This document shows positions 49,865-56,437 of a stretch of DNA of 56,485 nucleotides, piece after piece. Location of the stretch: IMG/VR virus record IMGVR_UViG_3300028025_001707, positions 1-56,485 of that record; one strand, written 5' to 3'. The translations under genes and the position numbers were made by a program. Under the pieces are notes generated by a model. It worked only from the letters and a program-made list of their open reading frames with translations, had not been told where the DNA came from and did not search any database. How positions within the stretch are numbered: position 1 is the stretch's first letter; the number at the start of each line of letters is the position of its first letter. Source of the DNA: a virus.

Positions 49865-51446
49865 TCTCTCTTACATTTGTGATTATCGCATTCGTACTAA
49901 GGATCGTAGTGGCTACAGACACAGCGTTCTTAAGTGCGTTCTTAGTTACCTTCGCTGGATCAATAATGCCCATCTTCATCATATCACCTGTCTTCTTATC
50001 CTTTACGTTGTAACCCCTTCCTACACTACCATCGTCAAAGAACTTCTCGTAGTCCAACACCTCGTTTCCATCAACACCAGCGTTCTCACAGATCTTATGG
50101 AATGGAGCCTCGCACGCCTGAGACATAATGTCAAGCGCAACAGATGGGTTACCGTTAACCATAGCCTTAGACGCTGTAAACGCCATTGCGTTCACAAGTC
50201 CTACACCACCACCAGGCAATACACCATCCTCAATCGCAGCCTTAACAGCCAGTACCGCATCGTCAACACGATCCCTCAATTCCTTCTGCTCGATGTCTGA
50301 ACTAGCACCAACGTAGATCATACCTACGCCTCCTGAGATAGAGGCAATGCGCTCGTCCATGAACTTAAGGTTCTCCTCCAACGTCTCCTCCCACTTGCTC
50401 ATCTTAAGCTCCTTAACGTATGCATCAAGGTCCTCATCAGTACCCTCGTTACGCACAATAATCGTACTGTCCTGACTAACGATAATCTTCTTCGCCCTAC
50501 CAAGCCCTGACACTGTACACAACGCTAGGTTGTCACCAGTAGACTCTGAGTAGTAGTGAGCACCCAATGCCTTAGAGATATCTGTCATCATCTCGTCCTT
50601 ACGGTAACCGAAATTAGGTGGGATAATGTTACACACCTTGATCTTGCCCTGCACAACGTTCATGTTAAGTGTAGCTGATACCTGTGGTGACAGCTGACCT
50701 ACAATAAGCAAAGGCTTACCTTCCTTTAACACATGCGCCAGTACGTTCTCTATGTTAGAGAGATTATTAATCTCATGATCCGTAAGTAACACATACGCAT
50801 CCTCCATCACGCACTCCATCTTCTTGTGATCCGTAACGTAGTACTTAGATGTCCATCCTCTTGCCACACGGATACCTTTAATAACCTCAGAGTATGTCTT
50901 CGTGGTCTTAGAGTTCTCTACAATAACATGGCTAACCTGCGAGTACACATCAGCAATCAACTTACCTACAACGGGATCGTTGTTCGCAGAGATCGTCGCT
51001 ACATCAAGCAGCCTCTTACCACTGACCTTCTTAGACATACGTCCAAGCTCCTTCACTACATCGTCTGCAATTGATTGGATCTGTCTTAGTACCTCAGTCT
51101 TGCTGTGCTTGTCTACATCAAAGTAGTCCTCGAACGCATCGATAATAGCCTTGGTAAGCACAATACTAGTCGTAGTGCCATCACCTGCCGACGAAGCTGT
51201 CTTCGATGCTGCCTCCCGTACTAACTGGACCGCTAAGTTTTCTACTGGATCGTACAAGTTGATTGATCGTGCGACAGTCACACCATCCTTTGTAACAGTC
51301 ACGCCACCTATGTGGTGTTCTGACTCTATTAATACCGTCTGACCTGATGGCCCTAACGTAGATGAAACTGCTGCTGATATCTTGTCGATGCCATTTTTCA
51401 GTTTCTTACGTCCACTTTCATCTAAAAATATCTGTTTTACTACCAT
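49848..51446 (-). CDS. groEL: GroEL chaperonin
   Basis: This 532-aa protein covers the whole Cpn60 family. It has the ATP loop AGDGTTTSIVL, an N-terminal SSTLGPSGQTVLI, apical-domain segments (VARGWTSKYYVTDH), VDDAVLAVKAAIEDGVLPGG with the catalytic Asp, and a C-terminal equatorial part. It lacks the Gly-Gly-Met tail of bacterial GroEL. The likely role is folding of the phage's large capsid or fibre proteins. It has a textbook promoter with a 19-base leader and is followed by groES. Identity to the host gene looks moderate, so long residence in phages is likely. Confidence 0.95.
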   Translation of the reverse strand: MVVKQIFLDESGRKKLKNGIDKISAAVSSTLGPSGQTVLIESEHHIGGVTVTKDGVTVARSINLYDPVENLAVQLVREAASKTASSAGDGTTTSIVLTKAIIDAFEDYFDVDKHSKTEVLRQIQSIADDVVKELGRMSKKVSGKRLLDVATISANNDPVVGKLIADVYSQVSHVIVENSKTTKTYSEVIKGIRVARGWTSKYYVTDHKKMECVMEDAYVLLTDHEINNLSNIENVLAHVLKEGKPLLIVGQLSPQVSATLNMNVVQGKIKVCNIIPPNFGYRKDEMMTDISKALGAHYYSESTGDNLALCTVSGLGRAKKIIVSQDSTIIVRNEGTDEDLDAYVKELKMSKWEETLEENLKFMDERIASISGGVGMIYVGASSDIEQKELRDRVDDAVLAVKAAIEDGVLPGGGVGLVNAMAFTASKAMVNGNPSVALDIMSQACEAPFHKICENAGVDGNEVLDYEKFFDDGSVGRGYNVKDKKTGDMMKMGIIDPAKVTKNALKNAVSVATTILSTNAIITNVRENESVK

Positions 51447-51465
51447 ATTTGATTAAATTATGGTG

Positions 51466-51496
51466 CAAATATAGATGTTTTTAGCAGAAAAACAAA
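51466..51496 (-). promoter_or_regulatory. groEL promoter
   Basis: On the minus strand TTTG (51496-51493), 19 bases, TATATTTG (51473-51466), a full match to the Bacteroidota consensus. The ATG is 20 bases further on, so this transcript has a short leader. Confidence 0.85.
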
Positions 51497-51499
51497 CAA

Positions 51500-51715
51500 T
51501 TATTCAATTGGAGGAGTTGGTTTAGGCTCATATGGAATTAAAGGAAGTTCTTTCACCCACATAAACTCAGGATTTACGCATTGGTCTATCTCTTCAACTG
51601 AGATTATCCATTGTTCTGTAATCATCTGAATAGGGTTGAAATAGCTATCCTCATCGTACATCTGACCTACTAATTCGTCTTTCTGCACATCTGTTAAAAG
51701 TCCTACTTGTATCAT
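51500..51715 (-). CDS. 71-aa hypothetical protein
   Basis: This small acidic protein starts MIQVGLLTDVQKDELVGQMY and ends in a Pro-rich YEPKPTPPIE. It overlaps the previous gene by 4 bases and is downstream of a fibre gene. The Pro-rich end is common in small phage tail accessory proteins. Function unknown. Confidence 0.6.
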   Translation of the reverse strand: MIQVGLLTDVQKDELVGQMYDEDSYFNPIQMITEQWIISVEEIDQCVNPEFMWVKELPLIPYEPKPTPPIE

Positions 51716-51954
51716 ACGTTTAAAGGTGAATTTAATGTTACCTCAAAAGTTTCAGCTGTTCCTAAAACCACTTGCAAACTTTCATCATAAATAATATACC
51801 AAAACACTGGATTGTCTAAACTTGCTGTTTTATAATCTACCCAATTTTGGGTTACATCTTCAGGTGATACGGGTATTCCATAGTAATTATCACAAGCCTC
51901 TCTTGCGTTAATTGCATCCTGTTCACTCAAGTATTTATATCCTATTACTTCCAT
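51712..51954 (-). CDS. 80-aa hypothetical protein
   Basis: This product starts MEVIGYKYLSEQDAINAREA and contains NYYGIPVSPEDVTQNWVDY, with NPVFWYIIYDESLQVVLG. A mixed alpha/beta small domain of unknown role. It starts at the last base of the 519-aa fibre gene, so it is probably a partner of that protein. Confidence 0.65.
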   Translation of the reverse strand: MEVIGYKYLSEQDAINAREACDNYYGIPVSPEDVTQNWVDYKTASLDNPVFWYIIYDESLQVVLGTAETFEVTLNSPLNV

Positions 51955-53513
51955 TAGTATATTGAATAATAAGAGTTAATATTTGAAAATATTCCATTTC
52001 TACTTGCTGACATATCAGAAACATAATAAATAAATTCTTGTAAATCACCAGCAAAAGCATATCCAGTATAATTACCAAAATTATAAGTTTGCATTGATGT
52101 ACCGTTTTGATGTAAAATAGATTTATATCCGTTCAATATATTATAAACTTGGTTTCTTGTTGTTCCTGTAAATAATGAATTATTCACATATAATGATGGA
52201 GTGCCATAAGCATTATATATATTAGTTGAATTATCACCACTATTTGCAACAAATCCGTAAGCTGTTCCAGAATGATTTGGATATAAATAAGTAGTATCAC
52301 TTGTTTGAGCCACATAATATTGGTCTGTTCTTGCAAATCCGCTTAATAATGTGCTTGTAATTTCATCATTTATACCATCAAATCTCATACAAGGTTTAGT
52401 ACCTCTTGTTAATACTACACCATTATTTACTATTTGTGGCTGATTAGCAGCGGTTGATTGAACAATATCTCTTGCATTACCTGATTGGTCGTACCATTTT
52501 GTAACAAACCCATTACCAGCACCAACAAAAGCAAGTAAGGCAGTTTCATTTAAATTACCATTTGAATCATAACTTATATCTTGTTCTGTATTATCTGAAC
52601 TTCTACGAACACGAATTAAAGCGCTTGTATATGTTGAACTTAATCTTCTAACTGAATAAGCTGCCCCAGCTCCTGAATAATTATCAAGTAATCTATTACC
52701 TATTTCACGGCCGAGGGTTGTTTGGAATGTTTGTACGGCTGTGTATAAGTTTGCTGATTCGGTGTCTGTAAGTCCATCGCCAATTGAGGCGAATGCGTAT
52801 TGACGATTTGAAAAAAAAGCCGAACCAGTTCCAAAATGATAAGCACCAATATAAATTTCAGTATCTAATCTGTTACCATTTGTGCCAGTGTATGTACTAC
52901 CTAATTGAATATTATTTTTAAATAATTTTAAACTTGTACTTGAATTTCTGTTTATTACATAATATCCTTGAGAGTTTGTATTTGCAGTTATTACTCCATT
53001 TAAATGCACTCTTGCGTATATATTTCCATCTGTGACTCTTAACGATAAATCAGTTCTTGCTGAGCCATTTAATCCGCCCATATCAACACTATCAAGTATA
53101 GTATTTGTTCTGGAATAAATTGACAAATGCGCAGAATTATTTGTACTATAAGCTGTGCTTGGTGTTAAAAACGTGTTGGCAAATCCATTTGTGCCGTTTG
53201 GCAATGCTCCATTTGCTGAATGAGTCCACCCACCGTTAAACACCAACCTAAACGCAGCATCCGTATCAAGTGGATTCTTCAAGTTGAACTTGTGAGTACT
53301 TGCCGTTCCTCCAACAAATGGATAGATAGCTTTCATCTTGCTCCAAACACCGTAGCCTTTCAAGTCAACAACCAACTGATTTACCGCACTCTGCTGTGTA
53401 GGGTCTGTTATAGCTGCTGCTGTGATGAATGCCTGAGCGTCTGGGTCGACAGGTGTGCCTCCAGACTGACCGAACAAAAGTATACTTGAACTAAATGGCG
53501 ATATACCGATCAT
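51954..53513 (-). CDS. Fibre/structural protein with arabinofuranosidase-B-like segment
   Basis: From the ATG at 53513 (MIGISPFSSSILLFG) the product is 519 aa. An upstream ATG would start inside the promoter and terminator region. Residues about 270-370 (AAYSVRRLSSTYTSALIRVR, then VTKWYDQSGNARDIVQS) match the repeated AbfB-type segment that Bacteroidota phages and prophages carry in tail proteins. The N-terminal part looks like a LamG-type sheet. It could bind or cut surface arabinan-type glycans, but the catalytic residues of the enzyme family are not clear here. A TATCTTTG box lies 13 bases before the ATG. Confidence 0.7.
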   Translation of the reverse strand: MIGISPFSSSILLFGQSGGTPVDPDAQAFITAAAITDPTQQSAVNQLVVDLKGYGVWSKMKAIYPFVGGTASTHKFNLKNPLDTDAAFRLVFNGGWTHSANGALPNGTNGFANTFLTPSTAYSTNNSAHLSIYSRTNTILDSVDMGGLNGSARTDLSLRVTDGNIYARVHLNGVITANTNSQGYYVINRNSSTSLKLFKNNIQLGSTYTGTNGNRLDTEIYIGAYHFGTGSAFFSNRQYAFASIGDGLTDTESANLYTAVQTFQTTLGREIGNRLLDNYSGAGAAYSVRRLSSTYTSALIRVRRSSDNTEQDISYDSNGNLNETALLAFVGAGNGFVTKWYDQSGNARDIVQSTAANQPQIVNNGVVLTRGTKPCMRFDGINDEITSTLLSGFARTDQYYVAQTSDTTYLYPNHSGTAYGFVANSGDNSTNIYNAYGTPSLYVNNSLFTGTTRNQVYNILNGYKSILHQNGTSMQTYNFGNYTGYAFAGDLQEFIYYVSDMSASRNGIFSNINSYYSIY

Positions 53514-53526
53514 TCTTTTTTTTTGA

Positions 53527-53534
53527 CAAAGATA
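53527..53534 (-). promoter_or_regulatory. TATCTTTG box before the 519-aa gene
   Basis: TATCTTTG on the minus strand, with a 13-base leader made mostly of A before the ATG. It follows the terminator of the 118-aa gene at once. Confidence 0.5.
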
Positions 53535-53536
53535 AA

Positions 53537-53566
53537 CAAAAAAAACGCACACCGTTAAGTGTGCGT
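53537..53566 (-). terminator. Terminator after the 118-aa secreted protein gene
   Basis: Minus-strand ACGCACAC/GTGTGCGT 8-bp stem with a 6-base loop and a T-run of about eight. It lies 25 bases after the stop. Confidence 0.92.
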
Positions 53567-53590
53567 CTTAGTTATGTAGAGTGGTGGTTG

Positions 53591-53947
53591 TTAAATTTTC
53601 CCGACTATTAATGTCTTTCCATAATCATCATGGTAGAGCGCGATCTTCAAGAATCCTCCGTACTCGTTCTCTACAAACCATACATGTGCAAAGAATTTAC
53701 GGTCTTTCTCTATCTTGTGTGGCTTGCTAATGTCGATCTGGTACTCTGCGAACCATTCTGCTGACATACTATCCATGAACTTGTCGTCTCCGTAGATCAT
53801 TACAGCAGCTGTGTCCTGATCTGTCATGAACCACTCGTAAGGATTTGAGTCCTTAACTTTCTTGTAGTAATTTGGTTCGTCAAACGTTTGTGCTGTGGCG
53901 ATGATACTAACCGATACCATAACTGCCGCTAAAATTGCTTTCTTCAT
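53591..53947 (-). CDS. Small secreted protein (paralogue 1)
   Basis: This 118-aa protein has a clear signal peptide, MKKAILAAVMVSVSIIATAQ, probably cut after Ala-Gln-type residues. No lipobox and no later membrane segment. The mature part of about 100 residues has YYKKVKDSNPYEWFMTD and WFAEYQIDISKPHKI. A 116-aa paralogue lies at 55136-55486. The gene has a promoter and terminator of its own, like moron genes that act in infected cells. Periplasmic action, such as superinfection exclusion, is a guess. No family is recognised. Confidence 0.75.
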   Translation of the reverse strand: MKKAILAAVMVSVSIIATAQTFDEPNYYKKVKDSNPYEWFMTDQDTAAVMIYGDDKFMDSMSAEWFAEYQIDISKPHKIEKDRKFFAHVWFVENEYGGFLKIALYHDDYGKTLIVGKI

Positions 53948-53976
53948 AGTTGTTTAATTAAATTGAGTTTCTATTT

Positions 53977-54007
53977 CAAATGTAGTCAAAAAAAAATACC
54001 CACCAAA
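53977..54007 (-). promoter_or_regulatory. Promoter of the 118-aa gene inside a terminator hairpin
   Basis: Minus-strand TTTG (54007-54004), 19 bases, TACATTTG (53984-53977), a full consensus match. The -33 TTTG is part of the stem of the terminator of the gene before it. A 29-base leader follows with AACTCAATT in common with the 116-aa gene. Confidence 0.8.
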
Positions 54008-54026
54008 TTTTTTGGCAGGTATTTTT
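53992..54026 (-). terminator. Terminator after the 339-aa gene
   Basis: Outer stem AAAAATACC/GGTATTTTT (53992-54000 and 54018-54026), inner stem CCAAA/TTTGG (54003-54007 and 54011-54015), then a T-run on the minus strand. It is close in sequence to the hairpin at 55528-55562. Confidence 0.85.
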
Positions 54027-54043
54027 CAAAAAAAATATATTTA

Positions 54044-55063
54044 TCAAGAATAACGCATCTTTCCAGCTTGCATTCTGCCTTTCATGCTAGGTTTCTTCTC
54101 AACTGTTTCATTCATTTTAGACTTACTGAAGTACTTAGTCTTTCCAGCTTGCTCTTTCTTCTCAAACTTCTGTGACTTACGAGTATCTTTCAAAGCACCT
54201 TTAAGCTCCTTCTTGTATCCAGCTTTTGCTTCTGGACTAACATTTAGTTTTGAAGCTCCTTTCATTTCAGATTTAATATCACTACGTAAAGATTTGTATC
54301 CAGCCTTTTTCTCTTTAGAAAAAGCGCCAGCTGCAACATTAGCTCCTTTTTTTACATCCTCTGGAGAATTCTGATCAGCATACTTCTTACTACGTGTATA
54401 AGCACCAGCCAATTTCTCCTCTTTTCTGAACTTACGACCTTCTGAACCTCCAGCTAATCCTCCTTGTGACTTAAGTCTACCAGTTACACTGCCCTGCTTT
54501 TTAAAAGATTTGCTTTTCCCTCCAGGAGCCTCAATAGCTTTAGAAACTGTTTCCTTTCTCTTAGGAGATATTTCCAATTTTCTTGAAGGTGTTGAAGCAG
54601 CAAGCTTTCTAGTCTTCATTACTGGAGAACCCTCCTCAGCGTAACGACGTCTAGACTCAGTCTCATATGCAGCCTTCTCAGTAGTTGGGTTATAGTAATC
54701 AACCTGATATCTAGTAGGTAAACCATTTTCCATTGGTTTAGCCTTATCAGTAGGATCAAAACGAACTTCCTTCGCAAGAAGTTTGCCACCCATTCCGCGC
54801 TCTCTTTCACGGAAAGCCTTCAATTGATCATCTTTAAGTTTTTGATGCTTTGTCTTTTTACCATAACCTTGGTAGTACTCATCTCTAGGTGTGCTACCAT
54901 ATTCTTTCCACTGTCCTTCAGCAGTTGTAGCTCCTTCTGTGAACTTACGCTGACCAGTAACAGTTACAGATGGTGTAGTAGTAACCTTCGGTTTTATACC
55001 AGTATTTTTCTTAGGGTCACCTGGACCTGTTGTTGCCTTACGGCTTGTTCTCATTAATGCCAT
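54044..55063 (-). CDS. Large basic, disordered protein
   Basis: This 339-aa protein is rich in Lys, Arg, Gly, Ser and Pro with almost no hydrophobic core. It starts MALMRTSRKATTGPGDPKKN, and the C-terminal part repeats KAGYK-type units and KKE or KSK clusters. Such proteins are likely to bind nucleic acid or be packaged in the head. Its beginning (MRTSRK) is like that of the 110-aa basic protein MRTKTT at 55581-55913. It has its own weak -7 box and terminator. No known domain is recognised. Confidence 0.7.
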   Translation of the reverse strand: MALMRTSRKATTGPGDPKKNTGIKPKVTTTPSVTVTGQRKFTEGATTAEGQWKEYGSTPRDEYYQGYGKKTKHQKLKDDQLKAFRERERGMGGKLLAKEVRFDPTDKAKPMENGLPTRYQVDYYNPTTEKAAYETESRRRYAEEGSPVMKTRKLAASTPSRKLEISPKRKETVSKAIEAPGGKSKSFKKQGSVTGRLKSQGGLAGGSEGRKFRKEEKLAGAYTRSKKYADQNSPEDVKKGANVAAGAFSKEKKAGYKSLRSDIKSEMKGASKLNVSPEAKAGYKKELKGALKDTRKSQKFEKKEQAGKTKYFSKSKMNETVEKKPSMKGRMQAGKMRYS

Positions 55064-55077
55064 GACATATTTTTTTA

Positions 55078-55085
55078 CAAAAATA
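55078..55085 (-). promoter_or_regulatory. TATTTTTG box before the 339-aa gene
   Basis: TATTTTTG on the minus strand fits TAnnTTTG, 14 bases before the ATG. No -33 seen. It directly follows a terminator T-run, as for other boxes in this region. Confidence 0.4.
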
Positions 55086-55087
55086 AC

Positions 55088-55114
55088 AAAAAAAAGCCAT
55101 CTGTTAAGATAGCT
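55088..55114 (-). terminator. Terminator after the 116-aa secreted protein gene
   Basis: Minus-strand AGCTATCT/AGATGGCT stem (one G-T pair) with a 4-base loop and T-run. It lies 22 bases after the stop at 55136. Confidence 0.85.
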
Positions 55115-55135
55115 TTCCTTTGTGTAGTTTAACTG

Positions 55136-55486
55136 TTATTCTAATATCTTGATGTTTACCAAACTTCTTTCTTTATACTTGTAGAACGTGAGTACTGCAT
55201 CCTTATTCTGCTCACTCTTGTAACCCCACTCTTTAATGTCTGCTGAGGTCTTATTGTCGAAGTACTGCTTTGTAGGCTTGCTTACATCAAATCCCTCGTC
55301 CTTCATCCAGCCGTACACTACACTGCTTACTGAATTGTTACCTCCCTTGATGAAGATTGAGCTAGTGTCTCCTGTTACATAGTAGTACTCAAGATCTGGA
55401 GCTTGTTTGTGAGATTTGTAAATCTTCTGTGCTGTGACAATGGAGCTAATAGCCACCATTAATGTCATTAAAATTACCTTCTTCAT
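55136..55486 (-). CDS. Small secreted protein (paralogue 2)
   Basis: This 116-aa protein has a signal peptide MKKVILMTLMVAISSIVTAQ that is close in pattern to paralogue 1. The mature part has YYYVTGDTSSIFIKGG and YGWMKDEGFDVSKPTKQYFD, matching paralogue 1 in the order of an aromatic segment, a TA or TS-VMI or IFI strand, and DISKP or DVSKP. It lies between a promoter and a terminator that resemble those of paralogue 1, so the whole unit was probably duplicated. Function unknown. Confidence 0.75.
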   Translation of the reverse strand: MKKVILMTLMVAISSIVTAQKIYKSHKQAPDLEYYYVTGDTSSIFIKGGNNSVSSVVYGWMKDEGFDVSKPTKQYFDNKTSADIKEWGYKSEQNKDAVLTFYKYKERSLVNIKILE

Positions 55487-55512
55487 AGTTGTTGTTTAAT
55501 TGAGTTTCTAGA

Positions 55513-55543
55513 ACGAATATAAACAAAAAAAAATACTCACCAA
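55513..55543 (-). promoter_or_regulatory. Promoter of the 116-aa gene inside a terminator hairpin
   Basis: Minus-strand TTTG (55543-55540), 19 bases, TATATTCG (55520-55513), one mismatch in the -7 box (C for T). The -33 lies inside the terminator hairpin, as for paralogue 1. Confidence 0.7.
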
Positions 55544-55562
55544 AATTTTTAGCGAGTATTTT
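55528..55562 (-). terminator. Terminator after the 110-aa gene
   Basis: Stem AAAAATACTC/GAGTATTTTT (55528-55537 and 55553-55562) followed by a T-run on the minus strand. The loop region holds the -33 element of the next gene. Confidence 0.85.
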
Positions 55563-55580
55563 TAAAAAAATGTAAAAAAA

Positions 55581-55913
55581 TTACTTTTTACCCTTATTCA
55601 TACCGAATTTAGAAGGAGGAGTAACTTTAACGTTAGCGCTTTTCAACTTCTGAGGAGTAACACCACCCTTGTAGTTTACAACTCGACCATCAGACAACAC
55701 AAGCTGTCCTTTAGCGTTAGTCTTGTAGCTTCCAGCTTTAGCAATCTTTCTAGCTTCAGTTCTTGCAGTTGCTTCAGATTGTGCTTTAGCAACTCCAGCA
55801 GCCATAGATTTCTCTGTAGCCTTCTTTGCAGTGTAACGTCCCATCGCCTCAGATTGCGCTTGAGCAGCAGTCTTCTTTACAGGCTTATCAGGATTTGTTG
55901 TTTTTGTTCTCAT
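55581..55913 (-). CDS. Basic alanine/lysine-rich protein
   Basis: This 110-aa protein starts MRTKTTNPDKPVKKTAAQAQ with internal AAQAQSEA and AKAQSEATARTEAR. It has the Ala/Lys helix composition of histone H1-like tails, then GRVVNYKGGVTPQKLKSANV. It is followed by its own terminator. The start-region likeness to the 339-aa protein makes it the first member of the first cassette. A DNA-binding or virion-packaged role is inference. Confidence 0.7.
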   Translation of the reverse strand: MRTKTTNPDKPVKKTAAQAQSEAMGRYTAKKATEKSMAAGVAKAQSEATARTEARKIAKAGSYKTNAKGQLVLSDGRVVNYKGGVTPQKLKSANVKVTPPSKFGMNKGKK

Positions 55914-55934
55914 GACATGTTTTTTAAAAAGTAA

Positions 55935-56231
55935 TTACTCGACAAAGTTAGTAAATTCAAATGAATTACAAACAGAGTTCTCGCACGCAGTTATTTCTAC
56001 AAACCTATTCATGCGAAACGCTGGCTCCTGATACCTACCAAGAAGCTGCTGATATATCTCCTCGTTACGAACCTCCTCCAATAAAACACCAGTGACAATC
56101 CCATCGTTCTCCAATACCTGCCGAACAGTATACTCCTCACCCTTCTTCACCCACTGCGGATACACCATGCACACGAACTCTATCTGGTCCGCCTTGATGG
56201 AATCATCTATGCACAGAAGCCTACTCCTCAT
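55935..56231 (-). CDS. 98-aa hypothetical protein
   Basis: This product starts MRSRLLCIDDSIKADQIEFV and has VCMVYPQWVKKGEEYTVRQV and VTGVLLEEVRNEEIYQQLLG, then PAFRMNRFVEI. It is a mixed alpha/beta small protein with several cysteines. Phage proteins of this kind with the segment VKKGEEYTVRQVL are widespread but unnamed. It overlaps the 62-aa gene by 11 bases. Function unknown. Confidence 0.7.
   Translation of the reverse strand: MRSRLLCIDDSIKADQIEFVCMVYPQWVKKGEEYTVRQVLENDGIVTGVLLEEVRNEEIYQQLLGRYQEPAFRMNRFVEITACENSVCNSFEFTNFVE
55943..55950 (-). promoter_or_regulatory. TAACTTTG box before the 110-aa gene
   Basis: TAACTTTG on the minus strand fits TAnnTTTG and lies 29 bases before the ATG at 55913, inside the last codons of the 98-aa gene. 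Confidence 0.4.
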
Positions 56232-56409
56232 TGTTCATCATTATATACCTCTTACCATCCGTAAGCCAACGCATCACATAGTTCGTCTGACGCCTCTTAG
56301 ACCTCTGAATGTACGTAAATGTTGACTTGTGTCGAGAAATGTCGGTCCAGTGTCGAGAAAATGTCGACTCAAAAACACGTAAGTTGTTGATCCTGTGCAT
56401 GTTATCCAT
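56221..56409 (-). CDS. 62-aa protein encoded across TGTCGA repeats
   Basis: The product starts MDNMHRINNLRVFESTFSRH, then WTDISRHKSTFTYIQRSKRR, and ends YVMRWLTDGKRYIMMNNEE. The two SRH/STF units are translations of the TGTCGA-based repeats, so the first third may be secondary to a DNA signal. The C-terminal half looks like a normal basic small protein, and the 11-base overlap with the next gene supports translation. A shorter start further in is possible. Function unknown. Confidence 0.55.
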   Translation of the reverse strand: MDNMHRINNLRVFESTFSRHWTDISRHKSTFTYIQRSKRRQTNYVMRWLTDGKRYIMMNNEE

Positions 56410-56430
56410 TTTTAGTGTCGAGATGTCGAC
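56319..56430. repeat. TGTCGA-based direct repeats (iteron- or operator-like)
   Basis: GTGTCGAGAAATGTCG (56329-56344), GTGTCGAGAAAATGTCGAC (56350-56368) and GTGTCGAGATGTCGAC (56415-56430), with a diverged ATGTTGAC at 56319-56326. The copies share GTGTCGAGA-(A)TGTCG. Two are inside the 62-aa gene and one is just upstream of it. Candidate initiator or repressor binding sites. Confidence 0.7.
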
Positions 56431-56437
56431 TTTACTG

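Noticed and set aside
49785-50300. A 171-codon plus-strand frame opposite groEL and groES
   Set aside because: groEL and groES are certain. The antisense product has no recognisable domain and no promoter.
46626-53513. Diversity-generating retroelement acting on the fibre genes
   Set aside because: No reverse transcriptase gene and no template/variable repeat pair with adenine-directed changes were found.
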